Source: Texcoconibacillus texcoconensis (GTDB lineage Bacteria; Bacillota; Bacilli; Bacillales; Salisediminibacteriaceae). From it: a DNA stretch of 64,000 nt. A program made the position numbers and the translations under genes. How positions within the stretch are numbered: the stretch's first letter is position 1; every line of letters starts with the position of its first letter. Positions 8,865-18,593 of this stretch are shown here, piece after piece. The notes beneath the pieces were generated by a model. That model was not told the DNA's origin and did no database searches. It saw only the letters and a list, made by a program, of their open reading frames with translations. The DNA lies in contig NZ_JACHHB010000005.1 of assembly GCF_014202575.1 (NCBI RefSeq), positions 62,001-126,000 on the forward strand. Direction: 5' to 3'.

Positions 8865-9377
8865 TTAATATTGCATTAATGTAAATACATCGTAACCTTC
8901 AAGCTTGTCACGACCTTCTAAGTACGTCAATTCAATAAGAAAAGCGATACCTACAACTGTGCCACCTAACTGCTCGACCATTTCGATGGTAGCTTCAATT
9001 GTTCCACCTGTAGCTAACAAGTCATCCGTAATCAATACCTTTTGACCTGGTTGAATTGAATCTTTATGCATCGTTAAACGATCTTTACCGTATTCTAAGC
9101 CATAATCTACTCCAACAACTTCTCGCGGAAGTTTTCCTGCTTTGCGAACAGGGACAAAACCAATTTCAAGCGCATATGAAAGTGGACAACCTACAATGAA
9201 CCCTCGCGCTTCAGGGCCGACAATTAAGTCCGCTCCTTTTTGTTTTGCGAAGTTACCCAATTCATCAATCGCCTTGCGAAATGCTTCTCCATTTTCCATT
9301 AAAGTCGTTATATCTTTAAATTTGATTCCCTCTTTTGGGAAATCTTCGACAACCGTAATATACTCTTTAAAATCCAT
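8865..9377 (-). CDS. apt: Adenine phosphoribosyltransferase
   Basis: Purine salvage enzyme: adenine + PRPP to AMP + PPi. 170 residues from the ATG at 9377, the usual length. A TTG two codons earlier would lie only 4 nt from the AGGAGG, so the ATG (about 10 nt away) is preferred. The PRPP-binding motif [13 protein letters not shown] is at about 114-126. It lies 43 nt downstream of recJ on the same strand, the same neighbour as in B. subtilis. Confidence 0.97.
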   Translation of the reverse strand: MDFKEYITVVEDFPKEGIKFKDITTLMENGEAFRKAIDELGNFAKQKGADLIVGPEARGFIVGCPLSYALEIGFVPVRKAGKLPREVVGVDYGLEYGKDRLTMHKDSIQPGQKVLITDDLLATGGTIEATIEMVEQLGGTVVGIAFLIELTYLEGRDKLEGYDVFTLMQY

Positions 9378-9420
9378 CTTCAATGTTCCTCCTAGCGTCG
9401 ATTCAAATTCATCCAGTTAC

Positions 9421-11784
9421 TCAGGCTTGTACCGTTACTCTTTCCTTATTTTCAATCATTGCCGCAAACTTTTGCTTTAACTCTTGATACGAAGAGAATA
9501 GATATTCTTGTTCTATCTTTGTTTCTTCGATTTTGCGTTGATACGTTAAGGAGTCCGTAAGTGATCGTTTTTCGGGTTGATCAACAATCTTCACTGTGCC
9601 CTCATTTATTTTAACAAAATCCAATTCAAAAAACACCTGTATCATAAACGTTAAATCTTCTTTTCTCCATCCTCGAGCCTTGATGAGCTTTGCTGTCTGC
9701 GTTTCGAGGTGGAAAATGTGATGTTTTTTTAAAAATGCATAAAACCATCGAAAATCTTCTTTTGAAGGAGCACCTGAGAAAAATTGGCTCTCTCTTTGAT
9801 GAAAAATAGGATAGATTCGATCAGGACAACCAATGTTCTTAAACCATGTCGTCACTTGTTCTTCGGTGATCGGTAAGTCAAGTAAAACTAAGAAACGTCC
9901 GTTAACATCAATGGGTTGACTTCCTCGCCCATCAAACCCAATCGATATCGTTTCCCATTGATTCGCAACATCCTTCATTTCATGTAATGTCTCTTCACGA
10001 AAACTGACACATAAAATACGCTTCTTCGGTAAGCCTTGTAATCGGTCAGCGATTTGTTTCTCACCACGTAAGTCAAATAACTGCCATTCATCCACGGCGA
10101 TATCTTTCATCATTAATTGTGGCTTTCTGTGTCCATTCCATTCATTAATCGATAATGCACCAACAACATCAACTGGTGATTGTAGCGATAAATCATCATA
10201 CACTTCACCAAACCGAAAACCGATCGCATCTAAAGAATGACCACCGTGTTCAAACATCACTTTTAAGTGGTTACGTTCTGCTCCGATTCTACGCTTTTGA
10301 GCAAGAGATAGTCCTTTAAGAAGAACGTTTGGTTTTGGGTTTTCTATTCCAAACGGAGCTAACCGCTGTAAATCTTCAATCGCTTCTTCCGTAACCTCTT
10401 GAATATCTGCTACAAGGTCGATGTTCGTTAGTGGTGTAAAATCTTCTGCTGTGAGAACCGATTTTGCTTGATCATTTAATTGTTGACGAAGGCGTTCAAT
10501 ATCTGTCGTTTCCATCGTTAAACCTGCAGCCATTTTGTGTCCACCAAAGCGTGGGAGCCATTCGCGACATTTAGAGAGTTCTTCAAACATGTTAAACCCT
10601 TCGATACTCCTAGCAGATCCTTTCGCTAACCCGGTCTCAGGATTAATACTAAGCACGATCGTTGGACGGTAGTAAGCCTCAACGAGACGGCTGGCGACAA
10701 TGCCAATCACGCCTTCATTCCATCCTTCTTTGGCTACGACGATGACGCTTGACTCTCCATTAGGGTCTCGTGCTTCAACTTCCTTTTTGGCTTCTTCTGT
10801 AATATCCCGGACAATCCCTTGGCGTTGTTCGTTCAATTGATTAATCTGTTTTGCATACGCTTGTCCTTCTTCAAAAGTTGTTGCGGTCATCGCCATAAGG
10901 GCAGGGTCTGCAGAATCTAATCGACCAGCTGCATTAATCCGTGGACCTATAGCAAAACCGATTTCTTCTTCTGATAAGACACTATCGTCAATGCCACACT
11001 CGTATTTTAACGCTTGTAAGCCAGGATGCGTCGTCTGTTTCAAGACGATAATTCCTCGTTTAGCCAAATAACGATTTTCCCCTGTTAAAGGTACCAGGTC
11101 GGCAATTGTACCGATCGCGACGTGGGCCAATAACTGTTCTGAAAACGATCCTAATAATGCACAGGACAATTTAAATGCGACCCCTACCCCTGCTAATTCA
11201 GGGAACGGATACGTACATCCAGGTTGCTTTGGATTGATGGTCGCATATGTATTAGGCAATTCTGGTGGTGGCTCATGGTGGTCGGTGACAATTAAATCAA
11301 TGCCTAATTCTTTTGCAACTTTTGCTTCTGCTACCGCTGATATCCCGGTATCAACAGTGATGATCAATTTACACCCAGCATCATGTGCTTGTCTAAAAGC
11401 CGCTTCGTTTGGACCATATCCTTCCGTAAATCGGTTGGGAATATACGTATCAACAACAGCACCTAATGATGCTAATGTTTCATACAAAACGGCAGTACTA
11501 CTCACACCATCCGCATCATAATCACCAAAAATAAGAACCGGTTCCCTGTTACGAATAGCTGTTTGAATACGTGGCACCGCCTCATTCATCCCCTTCAATA
11601 AAAAAGGGTCATGAACCGATGTTTCATCTATTTGTAAAAAAGAAGCAATATCTTCTTCCGATTGAAAACCTCGCTCAGCGAGTACTTTTGCTGTTAACGT
11701 TGAAACACCAAACCGTTCGACATATTGTTGCACGACTGTTTGGTTATGTTCTGGATATTCCCATCTCGTATTTGCTCGTAACAT
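9421..11784 (-). CDS. recJ: Single-stranded-DNA-specific exonuclease RecJ
   Basis: 5'-3' exonuclease on single-stranded DNA for recombination and mismatch/base-excision repair. 787 residues, the long Firmicute form. DHH-family motifs are present: FGDYDADG (86-93), VDTGIS (144-149) and VTDHHEPP (166-173). The DHHA1 domain contains RFGGHKMAAGLTM near residue 410, followed by an OB-fold and an extra C-terminal domain characteristic of Bacillus RecJ. GGGGTGG precedes the ATG. Confidence 0.97.
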   Translation of the reverse strand: MLRANTRWEYPEHNQTVVQQYVERFGVSTLTAKVLAERGFQSEEDIASFLQIDETSVHDPFLLKGMNEAVPRIQTAIRNREPVLIFGDYDADGVSSTAVLYETLASLGAVVDTYIPNRFTEGYGPNEAAFRQAHDAGCKLIITVDTGISAVAEAKVAKELGIDLIVTDHHEPPPELPNTYATINPKQPGCTYPFPELAGVGVAFKLSCALLGSFSEQLLAHVAIGTIADLVPLTGENRYLAKRGIIVLKQTTHPGLQALKYECGIDDSVLSEEEIGFAIGPRINAAGRLDSADPALMAMTATTFEEGQAYAKQINQLNEQRQGIVRDITEEAKKEVEARDPNGESSVIVVAKEGWNEGVIGIVASRLVEAYYRPTIVLSINPETGLAKGSARSIEGFNMFEELSKCREWLPRFGGHKMAAGLTMETTDIERLRQQLNDQAKSVLTAEDFTPLTNIDLVADIQEVTEEAIEDLQRLAPFGIENPKPNVLLKGLSLAQKRRIGAERNHLKVMFEHGGHSLDAIGFRFGEVYDDLSLQSPVDVVGALSINEWNGHRKPQLMMKDIAVDEWQLFDLRGEKQIADRLQGLPKKRILCVSFREETLHEMKDVANQWETISIGFDGRGSQPIDVNGRFLVLLDLPITEEQVTTWFKNIGCPDRIYPIFHQRESQFFSGAPSKEDFRWFYAFLKKHHIFHLETQTAKLIKARGWRKEDLTFMIQVFFELDFVKINEGTVKIVDQPEKRSLTDSLTYQRKIEETKIEQEYLFSSYQELKQKFAAMIENKERVTVQA

Positions 11785-11860
11785 TAAAAACCACCCCTGA
11801 CCAAGCTATTATACAAAAGCTCGCTTGAGGTGGCAATCTTTAACGTAGAGGATGTTTTTG

Positions 11861-12184
11861 TCATTCTTGTTTTTTATTCTTATTGTCGTTTTTTTGCTTT
11901 TCGTTAGAACTTGATTTCTCCTTGGAGGCTAACCGCTCTTTCAAGCGTTCATTTTCTTGTTTTACTTGTCGTAAATCTTGTTGAACATAATACAACTTGT
12001 ACATTCCTACGCCTCCGACAATTACAGCCCCCATCACCACTGAGCCAATGATCACGAGAACAAGCGGCCACTCTGCCTGTCCGAATAAATAATTCACTTC
12101 AACAGGATCTACATTTATAACAGCAAAAATCGTAATTAAGAACACGACGACAAGACCTACAATCAGTCCCCATTGACCTTTCAT
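11861..12184 (-). CDS. LapA-family inner membrane protein (YrvD-like)
   Basis: 107 residues with two membrane segments (about 7-23 and 41-62) and a highly charged C-terminal coiled-coil tail rich in Lys, Glu and Asn, typical of the LapA/DUF1049 family. E. coli LapA acts in LPS assembly, but the role in Gram-positives is unknown. Its ribosome site AGGAGG lies inside the last codons of the upstream CDF gene, so the two are translationally linked. B. subtilis has yrvD at the same place before recJ. Confidence 0.85.
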   Translation of the reverse strand: MKGQWGLIVGLVVVFLITIFAVINVDPVEVNYLFGQAEWPLVLVIIGSVVMGAVIVGGVGMYKLYYVQQDLRQVKQENERLKERLASKEKSSSNEKQKNDNKNKKQE

Positions 12185-12190
12185 GTTAAA

Positions 12191-13099
12191 TCAACCTCCT
12201 GGTTCTTCATACGGATTAATATGAACACGAACATCTTGTACATAATCATCAACGAGCGCTTCTTTTACACACTTACCAATTCGATGTCCTTCTTCAACAG
12301 TAATCTTTGGATCTACTGCTACTTTAATATCTATGATTACATAATGGCCGTGCTCGCGCGCTAAAAACTCGTCAATCTTCTCGACGCCTTCTACCCCAGC
12401 AGCTTTCTTACGCATCTCTTCTGTATCTTCATCATGCAAAACATGGTCAAGCGTATTATGGATCGACTGACTCCCCAATTTCCAGGCCATCCGCAAAATT
12501 AACACTGCCACAAATACACCTGCTAGCGGATCAGCATAAACTAACCATTGAATGTCCAATGCTCCTCCAATAATCGCTGCTCCAATACCTAAAAGCGCTG
12601 CCGCAGAGGAATAAGCATCTGAGCGATGGTGCCAAGCATCTGTTACTAATGCTTCACTATTGTATTTTTTACCCAAGTGAAGCTTTATACGAAACATCAG
12701 TTCTTTTACGACGAGCGAGAAAAATACAGCATATATAGCGACGACTTTCGGAACATCAATCGGTTCAAAAAAAGCCTCAATGGCATTGAAGGCGATTTCT
12801 AAACCGACAAAAAACAATAACACTGCTACGATGATCGCTGTAACCGACTCAGCTTTCCCATGACCGTACGGATGGTCCTGGTCAGGGGGACGCTTCGCTG
12901 CCCGTACACCAACTAAAACGGCGATTGACCCTACAACATCAGAAGCTGAGTGAACAGCATCTGCTACTAGTGCCCGACTGTTAGCAATAAAACCGACTCC
13001 ACCTTTAATGACAGCTAACAACACATTCCCAATAATGCCAATCCATGCACCAAGGCGTACCTTTTGATAACGTTCTTCATTGTAATCTTTATTTCCCAC
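12191..13099 (-). CDS. Cation diffusion facilitator (CDF) family metal efflux transporter
   Basis: Six-helix proton-coupled exporter of divalent metals. 302 residues from the GTG at 13099, which is about 10 nt after AAGGAG; a GTG three codons earlier is too close to it. Family metal-site motifs are visible: VADAVHSASDVVGS in helix II, DHPYGHGKAE in the II-III loop and TDAWHHRSDAYSS in helix V (HxxxD). The cytoplasmic C-terminal domain carries HGHYVIIDIKVAVDP. The metal (Zn, Mn or Fe) cannot be told from sequence alone. Confidence 0.93.
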   Translation of the reverse strand: MGNKDYNEERYQKVRLGAWIGIIGNVLLAVIKGGVGFIANSRALVADAVHSASDVVGSIAVLVGVRAAKRPPDQDHPYGHGKAESVTAIIVAVLLFFVGLEIAFNAIEAFFEPIDVPKVVAIYAVFFSLVVKELMFRIKLHLGKKYNSEALVTDAWHHRSDAYSSAAALLGIGAAIIGGALDIQWLVYADPLAGVFVAVLILRMAWKLGSQSIHNTLDHVLHDEDTEEMRKKAAGVEGVEKIDEFLAREHGHYVIIDIKVAVDPKITVEEGHRIGKCVKEALVDDYVQDVRVHINPYEEPGG

Positions 13100-13174
13100 A
13101 ATACGCACACTCCTTGACGAACTCTCCCCGAAACATCGATCGCCTATTAGTGTAACCCCTCATTTTTCAAAACA

Positions 13175-13256
13175 TGAAAAAAGTTGGCTCAACATGACAT
13201 CCATCTTCATCCTTTCCTAAATGACGACGTATGGATGGTTCATAATGAGCCAACTC
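13175..13256 (-). terminator. Rho-independent terminator of secD-secF
   Basis: Minus strand: AGTTGGCTCA pairs with TGAGCCAACT, with a second inner stem (CCATCCAT/ATGGATG), and six T follow. It lies just after the secF stop. Confidence 0.85.
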
Positions 13257-13266
13257 CTCTTATACA

Positions 13267-14211
13267 TTATCCTTCTGGTTGAGGGTCTTCTACTTCTTGT
13301 TTATCACCATCAAAGCGACGACGCTCAATCTGTCTTCCTTTAAATCCTAACCAAATTTGTGCAGCGATAAATAACGACGAATACGTACCTGCAACTAGAC
13401 CAACGACAAGTGCGAAGGAGAAGGAACGAATCGCTTCTCCGCCAAAAATAAACAACGCACCGGCAGCGAAAACGACAGTAAGAACCGTGTTAATCGAACG
13501 AGCCAATGTTTGCACGAGACTTTTGTTAACGACACGTGCTACATCCTCTTTTGTTTTGACCTTTTTCTCTAATTGCATATTTTCACGAATTCGATCAAAG
13601 GTAACGATCGTATCGTTAATCGAATAACCAACGATCGTTAATACTGCTGCGATAAATGTGATATTCACTTCAATCTGTAAAACCGTAAAGATCGTTAAAA
13701 TCCAGAGCGTATCATGCAATAATGCAATGATCGCTGATACACCAGATAAAAACTCAAAACGAATACTTACGTATATTATAATCCCGACTGCGGCGATGGC
13801 AACAGCAATGATCGCATTTTGCGCCAACTCTTCAGCAACAAGAGGCGTAACGGTACTAATCGTCGGTGTATGTCCGTACGTATCCTCAAAATGGTCTTGA
13901 ATCATTAACGTCTCATCTTGACTCAAGTCACCTATGAAAGCAACATGGGCGATTTCATGATCATCTCCAGCCAAGGTAATGTCATCGGGTTCAAAACCGA
14001 TGCTTGCAAACTGCTCTTCGACTTCTTCTGCAGTTAACGTGTCATCAGCAAGTACTTCCACAGTTGTACCACTTCTAAAATCGATCCCTAAGTTCATACC
14101 GATTGTCATGAGCAGCACCAAGCCGACCATTAAGAAGATCCCTGAAAATGCAAAAAATTTCTTTCGATGTTTAACAAAATCTATTCGAGAGTTTAACGGA
14201 TCAAAGTTCAC
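13267..14211 (-). CDS. secF: Protein translocase subunit SecF
   Basis: Accessory subunit of the Sec translocon that uses the proton gradient to help pull proteins across the membrane. 314 residues from the GTG at 14211 (AAGGAG about 10 nt upstream). An N-terminal helix with NLGIDFRSGTTVEV is followed by a P4-type extracellular domain and five further helices with TIVGYSINDTIVTFDRIREN. It overlaps the end of secD by 11 nt, so the two are translationally coupled. B. subtilis has one fused SecDF protein; here the subunits are separate. Confidence 0.96.
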   Translation of the reverse strand: MNFDPLNSRIDFVKHRKKFFAFSGIFLMVGLVLLMTIGMNLGIDFRSGTTVEVLADDTLTAEEVEEQFASIGFEPDDITLAGDDHEIAHVAFIGDLSQDETLMIQDHFEDTYGHTPTISTVTPLVAEELAQNAIIAVAIAAVGIIIYVSIRFEFLSGVSAIIALLHDTLWILTIFTVLQIEVNITFIAAVLTIVGYSINDTIVTFDRIRENMQLEKKVKTKEDVARVVNKSLVQTLARSINTVLTVVFAAGALFIFGGEAIRSFSFALVVGLVAGTYSSLFIAAQIWLGFKGRQIERRRFDGDKQEVEDPQPEG

Positions 14212-15517
14212 GAATTTCACGCTCCTTCACGCCGAACATCCGCGGTTTCTTGTTGAGGATACGGCTATTCACCCATAATCCTAATAGTAAACGTGTCCCC
14301 AGAACTGCTGTTAAAAAGCTTGTCAAAATACTGACAATCAGCATAACCGCAAATCCTTGTACAGCACTTGTCCCAAAGTAAACGAGAACACCTGCTGCTA
14401 ACAACGTCGTGATGTTGGCGTCTAAAATGGTTGACAACGAACGACGGTTCCCTGATTTAAACGCACTCATCGTTGATTTTCCAGAGCGTAACTCATCTTT
14501 AATCCGTTCGTACGTAATAATATTGGCGTCAACGGCCATACCTACCCCGAGTACAAGTGCAGCAATTCCAGGAAGGGTAAGAACTGCGTTCATCCAATTA
14601 AAGATCACTAAGACAACATACATGTAAGCCGTCAATGTTACAACAGCAATGACTCCCATAAAACGATAGTAAGCAAGCATGTAAGCAAAGATTAGTGCCA
14701 CACCGATTAAACCAGCAATAACTGTCTGCTCCATCGCTTGTTCACCAAGAGAAGCTCCGACAGAATTGGAATAGACTTCTTCTAATTCCACAGGAAGTGC
14801 ACCAGAGTTTAAAATCCCTGCCAGTTCTTGCGCTGATTCGGTTGTGAAGCTCCCGGAGATCATAATATCCGTCTCGTATAAAGCGCCACTGGAAAAACCA
14901 GGAGCCGAGATAATTTTTGAATCTTCTTTCATGATCTCCTCTTCGAACGTATCTCCTTCTTCATAATCAAGCCAAATCGCCATCACTTCATCCGGTCCAT
15001 CGTAGTTATCGATGATATGCTGAGACGCATCCCCCATTTTTTGGGCATCTTGTAGCGTTACCGTAACAATGGGTTCATTGGTATCTTGATGATAATTTTG
15101 TCTAGCCCCACCTTCTACAAGGTCAGACCCATCCATTAATAAGTTGTCATCAACATCACGGAATGACAGCTCCGCTTCTGTTGCTAACAATTCCCGTGCA
15201 GATTGCTGGTCAGAAACTCCTGCCAGTTGGACACGAATCCGATTATCACCCTCAATGGTAATAGATGGTTCTGATACACCAAGGACATCGATACGAGCGT
15301 TTAGAGAATCAACTGTATCGCTCAATGTTTCACTATTGATTTCCTGGTCATCATCGATTGGATGTGCTTCGTATAATACTTCAAAACCGCCTTGCAAATC
15401 GAGCCCTAGGTTAATATCTTCAGCGGTGTCAAATACTGTTGACGCAATCAACGCGCCGACAGCGATGACAATCGCAAAAAAGAGCGCAATGCGGCCTTTT
15501 TTTACTCCTTTTTTCAT
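14201..15517 (-). CDS. secD: Protein translocase subunit SecD
   Basis: Partner of SecF in the Sec accessory complex. 438 residues from the ATG at 15517 (MKKGVKKGRIALFF), which follows AAGGAGG by 11 nt; upstream in-frame ATGs lack ribosome sites. An N-terminal membrane helix leads into LGLDLQGGFEVLYEA near residue 37. A large extracellular P1 region follows, then five C-terminal helices with GMAVDANIITYERIKDEL. The P1 domain is shorter than in E. coli SecD, as in other Firmicutes. Confidence 0.96.
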   Translation of the reverse strand: MKKGVKKGRIALFFAIVIAVGALIASTVFDTAEDINLGLDLQGGFEVLYEAHPIDDDQEINSETLSDTVDSLNARIDVLGVSEPSITIEGDNRIRVQLAGVSDQQSARELLATEAELSFRDVDDNLLMDGSDLVEGGARQNYHQDTNEPIVTVTLQDAQKMGDASQHIIDNYDGPDEVMAIWLDYEEGDTFEEEIMKEDSKIISAPGFSSGALYETDIMISGSFTTESAQELAGILNSGALPVELEEVYSNSVGASLGEQAMEQTVIAGLIGVALIFAYMLAYYRFMGVIAVVTLTAYMYVVLVIFNWMNAVLTLPGIAALVLGVGMAVDANIITYERIKDELRSGKSTMSAFKSGNRRSLSTILDANITTLLAAGVLVYFGTSAVQGFAVMLIVSILTSFLTAVLGTRLLLGLWVNSRILNKKPRMFGVKEREIREL

Positions 15518-15666
15518 CGATGCTAATGCCTCCTTCAAGTCTACCTTCATAAAAAAGCGATTCATTATGTAAAAATCGCAGGATTTGGAAACGATCCTTT
15601 ATAAAACAAGTTGGCAAAGGCCAATAGAACAATTATAGCGACGTTTTTTTCAAGATGTCAATGACC

Positions 15667-15975
15667 TTAAGACGACTCCCCTTCTGAAGTTGGAGATGGT
15701 TCAAAATCTTCAAGTCGAAATGTACCCTCATCATTAAATAAACTAGGAGCCTGATAAACCTGCATTGTCAGCCAATTCATGTATTCATTAGGCGAAAGGC
15801 GCAATAGATCACTGACCGCTTGATGAATATGAATCGGAGGGTTATTTTTCCATTTATTTTGTAAACATTGCCATACATCTTCTGAAGATGCGCGCTCATA
15901 ACCGAGGTGGTGAAACTCGTCCACTTTACTTTCTAACACAACTTGTAACTCTTCCTTCCACACGTCTTGATTCAT
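15667..15975 (-). CDS. comN: Post-transcriptional regulator ComN (YrzD family)
   Basis: 102 residues matching the small ComN family in content (KVDEFHHLGYERASSEDVWQ, SDLLRLSPNEYMNWL). In B. subtilis ComN acts on comE mRNA and localises to poles and septa through DivIVA. It lies upstream of secD, as yrzD does before secDF in B. subtilis. GGGAGG is 11 nt before the ATG. The function in this organism is inferred from the family. Confidence 0.9.
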   Translation of the reverse strand: MNQDVWKEELQVVLESKVDEFHHLGYERASSEDVWQCLQNKWKNNPPIHIHQAVSDLLRLSPNEYMNWLTMQVYQAPSLFNDEGTFRLEDFEPSPTSEGESS

Positions 15976-16191
15976 TGTGCATGAAACCTCCCTGATCTCC
16001 TGTTTGTATGTTTAGTTATGTATGTAAACAGCGTTCATATTTTCATCTACAAGTTTACCTTCTAACGTAACCATGATTCAATTGCTTTTTCATTTTTGTT
16101 CGAAACTCTGAAAACTTGTCATGCTTGGCCACCTTTTTTGCATATAGTTCAGTAGATATAAACGATAAGATCCGAGAAGGTAGGGCCGTAC

Positions 16192-17745
16192 ATGTCTAAA
16201 CAATCGTTTCTTAAAGGAGCATTCATTTTAATAGCTGCAGGTTTTATCACACGTGCACTAGGGTTCATTAATAAAATCGTTGTTGCACGCATTATGGGCG
16301 CTGAAGGGGTCGGCCTTTATATGATGGCCGTACCGACACTGTTGCTCATCATTACGCTTACACAACTTGGACTTCCCGTAGCAATATCCAAACTTGTCGC
16401 TGAAGCTGAAGCGGTCAATGACCGACAAAGAGTAAAGCGTATTCTCGTCGTTTCATTATCAGTGACAGGGATTTTAAGTGTTGTTTTCACAACGCTGATG
16501 ATCTTATTAGCGCCATTTGTTTCTTCAACATTTTTAACCGATGAGCGTGCCTTTTACCCATTAGTGGCGATATCACCAATTGTACCGATCGTTGCGCTAT
16601 CCTCGGTTATGCGCGGATATTTTCAAGGTTTACAAAACATGAAACCAACAGCTTACTCTCAAATGATTGAGCAAGTTGTTCGCATCTCATTTGTCGCGTT
16701 ATTTACGAGTATGTTTCTACCACACGGCGTTGAATATGCTGCAGCTGGGGCGATGATTTCTGTCGTCATCGGCGAACTCGCTTCTCTTTTATTTATGATT
16801 TGGATTTTTCGCAGAAACAAACCGTTTCGGGTCCGACACGACTTTTTTCAGTTTGCAAAAGGCGGACGCAAAACGTTTGACGATTTAATGACCATCGCTT
16901 TACCTACAACAGGCAGTCGTTTAATTGGATCTCTCTCCTTCTTTTTTGAACCGATTGTCGTATCACAAAGTTTGGCGATTGCTGGTGTAGCAACAGCTGT
17001 TGCTACAGCCCAATATGGTGAACTCTCTGGGTTTGTTATTCCGTTGTTAATGTTACCAACTTTTATTACGGCATCACTTTCCGTTTCACTAGTGCCTGCA
17101 ATTAGTGAAGCCCACTACCAAAAAAATTATGAAATGATTCACACTCGGCTAGGGCAAGCACTTAGACTCGCGCTTGTCTCCGGCGGCGGTTCTATTGTCG
17201 TCCTTTACGTTTTCGCAGAACCAATTATGGATTTAGTCTATGATGCACCAAGCGTTGCTACTTATTTGAAAGTTATGGCGCCATTTTCACTATTTCTTTA
17301 CTTTCAAGGGCCCCTTCAGGCCGCTTTACAAGCAATGAATTTAGCAAGAGCCGCGATGATGAATAGCTTGATTGGAGCGATTGTAAAAATGGCCGCTATT
17401 TTCATTCTCGCCTCTCGACCAGAACTCGGCATTATGGGGGCAGCATTGGCCGTTGTCATCGGCTTTATTCTCGTTACACTCTTACATTTCGCAACATTAG
17501 TTAAAGCAATCAGCTTTACCATCTACATTAAAGATGTCGTTAAAGTTTTAATTGCAATTACCATTACAGGCGTAATTGCAGCAACTTTAAAAGGCCAAGC
17601 TTTTTCGAATGAAACATTGCTGATGAAAACGTCTCTTGGCGTCTTCATTTCAATGGGCGTTTATTTTACATTAATCATCATGAGCGGGCTTGTTAAAAAA
17701 GAAGAGTGGAAGAAAATACCGTTTATTAATCGGTGGATTTCTTAA
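16192..17745 (+). CDS. spoVB: Stage V sporulation protein B (MurJ-like polysaccharide flippase family)
   Basis: 517-residue polytopic membrane protein of the MVF/MOP flippase superfamily. In B. subtilis SpoVB is needed for spore cortex synthesis, probably by moving lipid-linked peptidoglycan precursors. The N-terminus SFLKGAFILIAAGFITRALG and the region VVARIMGAEGVGLYMMAVP are family-typical, with about 14 hydrophobic segments. It is transcribed opposite to its neighbours comN and the DUF421 gene, with its own terminator, as in B. subtilis. Confidence 0.95.
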   Translation: MSKQSFLKGAFILIAAGFITRALGFINKIVVARIMGAEGVGLYMMAVPTLLLIITLTQLGLPVAISKLVAEAEAVNDRQRVKRILVVSLSVTGILSVVFTTLMILLAPFVSSTFLTDERAFYPLVAISPIVPIVALSSVMRGYFQGLQNMKPTAYSQMIEQVVRISFVALFTSMFLPHGVEYAAAGAMISVVIGELASLLFMIWIFRRNKPFRVRHDFFQFAKGGRKTFDDLMTIALPTTGSRLIGSLSFFFEPIVVSQSLAIAGVATAVATAQYGELSGFVIPLLMLPTFITASLSVSLVPAISEAHYQKNYEMIHTRLGQALRLALVSGGGSIVVLYVFAEPIMDLVYDAPSVATYLKVMAPFSLFLYFQGPLQAALQAMNLARAAMMNSLIGAIVKMAAIFILASRPELGIMGAALAVVIGFILVTLLHFATLVKAISFTIYIKDVVKVLIAITITGVIAATLKGQAFSNETLLMKTSLGVFISMGVYFTLIIMSGLVKKEEWKKIPFINRWIS

Positions 17746-17776
17746 GATGGCTACGATTAGCCATCTTTATTTTTTC
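17743..17776 (+). terminator. Rho-independent terminator of spoVB
   Basis: AAGATGGCT, loop ACGATT, AGCCATCTT, then a T-rich tail; it overlaps the spoVB stop. Confidence 0.85.
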
Positions 17777-18441
17777 CGATCATTAATATCAATATATAAG
17801 CGGTTACCTCTTTTCAAGGAGCAATACGATATATCTCCAATATCATCGTAACCCAGCTTTCTTAGCTCTTGTCGCAACCACAAGGTGCTTTTCCCGGCAT
17901 TTCCCACATGATCTTCTTGGATTTCACCATCTAAAATTAGTGGAAATGGATAACTTAATAAGTGTTCCTCTTCATCTTCCCACCCTCCTTCACCTTCTTT
18001 TAAAATGACAGACAATTCTCCTGAAGCTTCTAATATGGCAAATTCCACCTTGTCAACATCACTAATTTGTTGTTGACGAAGTTGGGCCATGAGATCATCA
18101 AAGTTATAACGCTGTTTTCGCATTTCCTCTTCATCTATTTTTCCACGATGAATTAAAATTGATGGCTTACCATCAATCAATTGCCTTAACTTTTTACTTT
18201 TTAACGATACGTAAGCAAGAGAAATTTGAATAAGCATCAATAGAATAATCGGAACAAGTTGCCTTGCCATCGACACTTCCGTATTCTCAATCGATAAAAC
18301 GGCTAATTCAGCGATCATAATTGAAACAACAAAATCAACGATTGATAATTGCCCAATTTCCCTTTTTCCCATGAGGCGAAATACAAGTAAAATGACGATG
18401 TAGATAATGACTGTTCGTAAAATGATTGTCCCATATACCAC
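17767..18441 (-). CDS. DUF421 membrane protein, YetF/YrbG family
   Basis: 224 residues. Three N-terminal membrane segments (RTVIIYIVILLVFRLMGKRE, then about 35-55 and 60-80) carry the family signature RLMGKREIGQLS. They are followed by a cytoplasmic DUF421 domain (GKPSILIHRGKIDEEEMRKQ) and a C-terminal extension. The GTG start has AAGGAG upstream. B. subtilis yrbG sits next to spoVB in the same orientation; its biochemical role is unknown. Confidence 0.9.
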   Translation of the reverse strand: MVYGTIILRTVIIYIVILLVFRLMGKREIGQLSIVDFVVSIMIAELAVLSIENTEVSMARQLVPIILLMLIQISLAYVSLKSKKLRQLIDGKPSILIHRGKIDEEEMRKQRYNFDDLMAQLRQQQISDVDKVEFAILEASGELSVILKEGEGGWEDEEEHLLSYPFPLILDGEIQEDHVGNAGKSTLWLRQELRKLGYDDIGDISYCSLKRGNRLYIDINDRKK

Positions 18442-18566
18442 CGTTTTTTTATCTCCTTTTCACATTGTCGAAGAGCACATTGGCTACCTTTAGTCTCCCC
18501 CGACACATAAAAAAACATGTCTCTTGGAAAATCTTATTTTCACGCAACATTCGAGACTTCATAACT

Positions 18567-18593
18567 TAAAAAAGCCGCTTTTATAAAAGCGGC
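18567..18593 (-). terminator. Rho-independent terminator of the ArsB/NhaD-family gene
   Basis: Minus strand: GCCGCTTTT, loop ATA, AAAAGCGGC, then six T. It overlaps the stop codon of the gene at 18581. Confidence 0.85.

Noticed and set aside
12173-12364. Plus-strand ORF opposite the CDF gene
   Set aside because: Antisense frame without ribosome site or recognisable protein.
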